Part shown: positions 58,640-64,000 of the stretch, one piece after another
Layout: every line of letters begins with the position of its first letter
Numbering within the stretch: the first letter of the stretch is position 1
Assembly: GCA_007922225.1 (NCBI GenBank)
Contig: ML680053.1
Span: 19,330,694-19,394,693, forward strand
Reading direction: 5' to 3'
DNA length: 64,000 bases
DNA from: Emydura subglobosa
Taxonomy: Eukaryota > Chordata > Testudines > Chelidae
Translations under genes and position numbers: made by a program
The notes under the pieces: generated by a model
The model's database searches: none
What the model was told of the DNA's origin: nothing
Seen by the model: the letters and a program-made list of their open reading frames with translations, nothing else

Positions 58640-58760
58640 CCTCTCAGTTACACTAGCATAAATTGAGAATAACTCCATCAAGTTCCATGGGTGAAATCCT
58701 GTTGTAGCCAATGGGAATTTTGCCATTGACTTCAGTGAGGCCAGGATTTCACTAAATAGA
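58640..58760. repeat. Short palindromic repeat around ATTGACTTCAGTG
   Basis: 'gtgaaatcctg ... ccaatgggaattttgccattgacttcagtgaggccaggatttcac' folds on itself (gtgaaatcctg with caggatttcac). Similar cores are scattered through the window. Confidence 0.6.
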
Positions 58761-58799
58761 TCTTCACTGCTTTAAGAGCAGTGTAAGAGGAGAATCAGG

Positions 58800-59904
58800 A
58801 TGTACAATTTTACACTATGTCCTCTTTCTTTTCTGTGATGTGGTGCCTATGTATGCAATCAACTATCATTGGTAATGGCATTATCATTTTTTCCCCCTCA
58901 ATTCTTGAACTCTTGTAAAACTATTATTTTTTAAGAGTAGTTTTTTGTTTTGTTTTGTTTGTTTAAGGTGTGAAATAGGGTATTGGATGAGGATGGCATG
59001 TAATTATAGTGCTTAACTAAGCAAATAGTGTCTACGGCATACAATGACCTTTTACAAGTGATTTCCATATGTAATATGAAGTATAAAGTATGAAATGCTG
59101 ATTCTTTGATGAACCTTATCAAAAAAGGAAGAATGAGCTTTTTATAGAACATTTCTAGGGTGTTATGCAAATACAATGACCAGCTTATTAAACGCCAAAT
59201 CAGAGTGCATGACATTTAAGTTTCATAACCTTTTTATTCCACAAAAGTATGTTTTCAATGGTATAGTCCCTATAAAACTTCAATGATCTTTCTGAGTGTG
59301 ACAAAATCTATAAGGCAATATAGAACCATTTATAAGTATATTTATTTTAAGGGCACTCCTGTTACGAGAATTGTGTGAAATATTCAAGAAGAAATGGAAA
59401 GAAATCACTCGTGTTTTTATGCATGTGCATTTTGTTATGAACATGAAAAACAGGCCCATTTTACAGAAAATGTCACTAAGGTTTGCAAATTAGCAAAGCT
59501 TAGCCCTGATCCAAGTAAAAAACAGCCTATTTTGAGCAAAGGTGATTTTTCAACTCACAAATTGTGTAACTCTCTGACTTTTCCTTAGGTCTATCTTCTA
59601 GGCTGACCTTCACACCACCCTCACACCAATTCGCTCTGTGGTATGATAAAGGTGCAGAAACTGCCTGTTCATCTATCCCATGAACAGCTGCCCCCACAGA
59701 GCCCACCCCAGGGCTTAAATGGAACAGAGGATGTTTTACAGGCTTCTCACACCAGGATGAATTTCACTCTCAGCGAGACAAATAGCTTTGTTTCCTCCCC
59801 AGATAAGCTGTATGGTGCTGTTCTTTGTATGTGTTGTTTATTTTGTTTTGTTTTTTGTGGAGAAAACAGGGTAATTTGTGATCAAGAGAAGAGGAAGAAG
59901 GGTC
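58800..59904. other. Intergenic sequence, nothing recognised
   Basis: AT-rich sequence without recognised genes or named repeats. Confidence 0.4.
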
Positions 59905-60125
59905 TTGCACTTAAGCCAATGGTCTGGAACCCAGGAGATCTGGATTCATTTCCTGATTCTGCCACAAACTCCATGTGTAACATCGGACAAGTCACTTTCT
60001 CTTGCGTCTCAGTTCTTGATCTGTAATATGAGGCTGATACTTCCTTACCTTGTAAGGTTCTTGTGATGATAAATGAATTAAATGTTGTGAGCCACTGAGA
60101 TACTACAGTACTAGTGTCCATAAAA
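59905..60125 (+). repeat. MIR / CORE-SINE copy
   Basis: It reads 'ggtctggaacccaggagatctggattca', 'gattctgccacaaactcc', 'acaagtcactttctcttgcgtctcagttcttgatctgtaatatgaggctgata', 'accttgtaaggttcttgtgatgataaatgaattaa' and 'tgtgagccactgagatac'. This is the MIR consensus in order from near the head to the tail. An old, inactive copy. Confidence 0.85.
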
Positions 60126-60746
60126 GTAGAGAGAACCATTAGAGTAAATCCTAAACTGCAGAGACCATGTTAAACCCTTTCCCAAGTAGTACTTCTCCAG
60201 AATTCTGAGTGACTCTTGACAAAGCAATGAAGCACAAAAGGCACAAATTAATTTTTAATTCTTCATTCTAACCAAGACTGATTATATTAATATCTGTGTA
60301 ATCATATCTCGTTAAATACACATATTTTAGTTTGTAAAACTGTCTATTTGTCAGGGTCATGGACTATTGTGAAGAGACTCAGTGACAACATTCAGATTCA
60401 CTACATCACAGCATCTGTGTCTTTCTCAAGTAGATCAAACACACTCCCAGGAAGCAGTTGTTCGTAATGCACTTTGACATTCTTAGATTAAAAGTGCCAT
60501 ATACATTTATTTATTCACGCAAGCAGGTATTTCTGTGCTGTTAATATTCAGCTCAGAAAAGGTTGCTCCAAATGAGACCTGATTGTAGTTCTGACTTGCT
60601 GGTTTAATCATCTCACTTATTTCAGATGTGCTGTCAAACAAGATGTGAAATTAAAAAAAAATTTTTTTTAAAGATTTCTGTGAATTCCATAGATTTATGT
60701 ATACTGAAAAACTTCTTTTATTTAGTTTTCCCTACAAGTTGCTTTT

Positions 60747-60770
60747 TGTGTGTGTGTGTGTGTGTGTGTG
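60747..60770. repeat. (TG)n microsatellite
   Basis: Twelve uninterrupted TG dinucleotides. Confidence 0.95.
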
Positions 60771-61559
60771 CATGAAATACACTTTGTACTCAATGTGGTA
60801 CAAGAATGAGACAGCTTCAAACAAGTTTTTCTTTGTAATACTTCAAATGCTAGATCTGTGCAACTTTTTCCAATCAATGTTCTTAAAAACATATTTCTGA
60901 GTAAGTTGTTGAAAAGCTCAAATTAAACCAGATTAGATAATGTTCCTATTTTTAAATTGCATTCTCGAGATCCAATATCATGAAATGGAGAGATGAATTG
61001 CAATGCTTAAAATTCATCTGGCAACTGGAAACTGAGTTTCATTTGTGGGTAAGTGAGAGTCATGGAAGTCACCATCTCAATTAAAACAATCAGTTTTAAA
61101 GGGAAGATAAAGTCCTGGGTGGAAACATGAATAGACTCAGGAGACACTTCTAATTCTATTCAAAACTTTTTCTAAAGTTTCTAATATTCTTACAACCTAG
61201 AAATTATTTTGCCTACAATTTCAACAGCAAGTCATTATCAGCTTCAGTTTTACTTTAAAGTAGGTTTTACTTTAAAATATTTCTGTAATAGGAGTTTCTA
61301 TAGTGCCCATCGCAGTGATATTTAAGAGGTTTCCAGGTAATTTAGGTCTGCATTGTGAAGGGGATTTTATTAATTCTACTATTCTCCTTTTCCTGGTTAT
61401 ATGAGGCTGTGCAGTAGTTAAATACACATTGGGGATGAGGTTTTGGTGTTGTTAGATTTGAGGGGTGAGTGAGGAAGGTATTTAGGGATATCGTTTGGTT
61501 GACTGTATCTCCAGTTGTGGTGAGAAAGCTTCCTCAGAAAGGAAGGTCTTGCAGCTTGC

Positions 61560-61760
61560 CTTCTAGGTAATGATGATCAAACTTAGCCTGAACTCCTCTG
61601 GAAGCCTGTTCCATATGTGAATCCCCGCAGAATGACAATGATTTATCTCTAGTTCTCATGTGTTTTCACCTAAGGTTTGTGAAGTCGATTGTCCAGGAGC
61701 TGTTGGCAGGTCATAGATGAAGATGGAGTTGCAGATGTAGCTCAGATTCAAATCAAAATG
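61560..61760 (+). repeat. Possible L2-type LINE 3' segment
   Basis: Phrases 'cctctggaagcctgttccatatgtg', 'cagaatgacaatg' and 'aggagctgttggcaggtcatagatgaagatggagttg' resemble the 3' part of reptilian L2-like LINEs. No coding motif was seen, so this is a weak call. Confidence 0.35.
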
Positions 61761-61931
61761 AGACCTGACTCTACAAAGCTTTTCTTTTTCCTTTCTGAAT
61801 TTCTTGAGGAGGCTGGTTTGTGTTCACCACAAAGCCCTCCCTGTGTAGGTTACATTATTACAACAGATCTTTTCGGTGAGAATAAAGCTCATTGGTATAT
61901 ATCAAGTGCAGTTCGCAGAGAAAACAAGCCC

Positions 61932-62194
61932 TTAAGGGTACATCTACACTGCATCTGGGAGCGTGCTTCCCAGCTTGGGTAGACAGGCACATGCCAGCTT
62001 GGGCACTAAAAACAGCAGGATAGCCAGGGCTAGCCCCCGGAGTGTATGGGCAGGTTTGTATTCGGACGGCTAGCCCCAGCCTCTGCCCGTGCTACCCCCC
62101 CATTACGCTGCTGTTTTTAGCGCACTAGCTTGAGCAGAGCTAGTGCACATCTATCTACTTGAGCTGCTCCCAGCTGCAAGTAGACATACCTTAG
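61932..62194. mobile_element. Non-autonomous TIR element
   Basis: Terminal inverted repeats 'aagggtacatctacactgc' and 'gcaagtagacatacctta' extend inward through 'ctgggag' and 'ctcccag'. Internal pairs are 'aaaaacagcaggatagcc' with 'acgctgctgtttttagcg'. Same family as 8621 and 57989. Confidence 0.8.
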
Positions 62195-62612
62195 TACGAC
62201 GTCTACACTACAAGCTAGGGGTGTGATTCCAAGATCATGCAGACACGCGCACAGGAGTTTTCATCAAGGTAGCATGCTAAAAATAGTAGTGCAGCTATGG
62301 TACAACAGGCAGCAGCAATGGCAGCACTGTCAAGCCTCTTCAAGTACAAGCCTGCCTGAACCCACGAGAATGTACTTGTGGCTGCTAGCTGACCATGCTA
62401 CCATGCCTGCACTACTATTTTTAGCTCAGCCTAGCGTGATTATGTCAATGGGAGCTGGGGTGCCTGGTCCTACATGCAGGCTAGGTAGGGAAGCATGGGT
62501 TCAGAATGTCGCAGACAACCAGCCTAGAGCAAGGTTGGTTGAGTTGTGCATCTCTGTTGTAGAGAGCAGCTTGCTTTCTCTCTCTCTGAGCTGAGAATCA
62601 CACCCCCAACGC
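62195..62612. mobile_element. Adjacent TIR element of the same family, 3' end worn
   Basis: It starts 'tacgacgtctacactacaagctaggggtgtgattcc' directly after the previous element. The inverted partner 'gagctgagaatcacacccccaac' is at about 62588-62610, but the outermost TIR is not readable. Internal 'taaaaatagtagtgcagctatgg' pairs with 'ctgcactactatttttagc'. Confidence 0.65.
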
Positions 62613-63060
62613 CAAGAGTAGAGGAAGTCTTAAAGCGATATATTGCAATTCCAACACAGTTCTCAATACACTCTAACAATAGTCCTCTGTGGCCTTAAAA
62701 TAATCTATCATCTCTGAATATACCACAATACAATAAAATATTAGGTCACCAATAATACGTAATGCTTTCACGTGGTGATTGAAGTACTGTGCCAGAGGTG
62801 CTGCTGAGTTTTGAGACGCACAAGGTCTCCTGAAGCTTTCTAGTGCACAAACAAGTGCACGCCACCACTTAGAGGACTGTAGCAGGTTCTCCCTCTGCAA
62901 CCAGGGGCATGGCCCCATCTCCTTTCTGACACTATAGGGGGCCCCCATAAAAGAATTTACAAATGCAGGTTTGTGAAGGCAAATAGGAGCTTTGCAGAAT
63001 AACTTGCAGTAGATTCAGCACTTGAAACTGGCCCTAAAGATTTGCTATAATATTATCACA

Positions 63061-63800
63061 TAAAGGCTGAGGGGAGATATGATCGCTCTCTGTAAATACA
63101 TCAGAAGGATAAATACCAAGGAGGGAGAGAAGTTATTTAAGTTAAGCACCAATGTAGACACAAGAACAAATGGATATAAACTGGCCATGACCAAGTTTAG
63201 GCTTGAAATTAGGCAAAAATTCCTAACCATCAGAGGAGTGAATTTCTGAAACAACCTTCCAAGAGGAGCAGTGGGGGAAAAAGCTTAACTAGCTGCAAGA
63301 TTGAGCTTGATAAATTTAGGGAGGGGATGGTGTGATAAGACTGCCTAAAATGGCACGTAGCTGATCTGTGACTGCTAGCAGCAAATATCTCTAACAGCCG
63401 GTGTGTGGGGACACTAGATGGAGAGGGCTGTGAGTTACTGCAGAGAATTATTTTCCTGTTTTTTGGCTGTTGGGTCTTGCCCACATGCTCAGGGTCTAAC
63501 TGATTGCCTTATTTGGCATTGGGAAGGGATTTTTCCCCAAGTCAGATTGGCAGAGACCTGGGAGTTCTTTGCCTTCCTCTGCAGGATGGGGCACGGATCA
63601 CTTGCGGGTTTAAACTAGTGTAAATGGTGGGTTTGCTGTAATTTGAAATCTTTAAACCATGATTTGAGGACTTCAGTAACTCAGCCAGAGGTTATGGGTC
63701 TATTACAGGGGTCGGGGGGTGAGGTTCTGTGGCCTACAATATGCAGGAGGTCAGACTAGATGATCACGGTGGTCCCTTGTGACCTTAAAGTCTATGAATC
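63061..63800 (+). mobile_element. CR1 LINE 3' end
   Basis: It has 'ggctgaggggagatatgatcgctctctgtaaatacatcag' (C-terminal '[10 protein letters not shown]') through the long CR1 3'UTR to 'ggtcagactagatgatcacggtggtcccttgtgaccttaaagtctatgaatc'. It is severely 5'-truncated. Same octamer-less subfamily as 21132-22971 and 42634-44755. Confidence 0.9.
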
Positions 63801-64000
63801 TTGTAAAAGCTCTGGTTTTCTTAAGAGATGTTTTCTAAATATTTATGGTTTTTTCCTAGAATCCTGAAACACAGGATGGGTCACAGTTCACTATTTAATA
63901 TGGACAAAAAAGGTTTTAGACTGAGTATTGAGAACCAAAGGGGAAGAAAACAAAAACCCAAAGCATTAATTCAGAACACAAAGTAAGAAGCAAGTATTTT

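Noticed and set aside
1..64000. CRISPR arrays, tRNA or rRNA genes, or operon-like gene clusters
   Set aside because: No regularly spaced repeats, cloverleaf genes or compact same-strand intact ORFs were found. Everything fits a vertebrate intron and intergenic landscape.

Overview
This is vertebrate nuclear DNA: AT-rich, intron-bearing and full of old transposable elements. The mix of repeats points to a reptile, most likely a turtle. It includes many CR1 LINEs, a Penelope-like element whose ends read GTAGCCGTGTTAGTC, MIR/CORE-SINEs, short TIR elements beginning near GGTACGTCTACACT, and a Gmr1-type Gypsy element. The species is inferred from repeat content, not proven.

The only clear host gene is the 3' end of a contactin on the + strand, best matched to contactin-5 (CNTN5). 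Six coding exons (421-655, 8292-8401, 27374-27560, 28005-28117, 29697-29865, 35675-35778) join in phase. They give the last 305 residues: the end of one fibronectin III domain, two full FN3 domains, and a C-terminal tail that looks like a GPI-anchor signal. A short 3'UTR with AATAAA at 36038 follows, and further poly(A) signals lie up to 39364. About 4.5 kb beyond the stop codon is a small intronless ORF (40326-40616) that encodes a linker-histone H1 globular domain and almost nothing else.

The second contactin intron (8402-27373) holds a three-level transposon nest: a Gypsy pol fragment split by a Penelope-like element (20076-23993), which is itself split by a CR1 (21132-22971). A separate 617-bp Penelope-derived element at 17215-17831 is a large foldback with perfect 13-bp target duplications. 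The last intron carries a decayed L2-like LINE and CR1 fragments.

Downstream of the gene, 45.0-55.1 kb is one dead Gypsy element on the - strand. Its order is gag (SCAN-like capsid), protease, integrase, reverse transcriptase, RNase H. Integrase before RT is the Gmr1 order. It has been broken by a CR1, an unidentified LTR-like block, a 94-bp Penelope end piece with 12-bp target duplications, and a hAT-type transposon that itself carries another insertion. The last 9 kb holds TIR elements, MIR and CR1 tails in otherwise unremarkable sequence. I found no tRNA, rRNA, CRISPR array or prokaryotic-type system. The interest lies in the nesting history, the Penelope structures, the SCAN-like gag and the H1-domain ORF.
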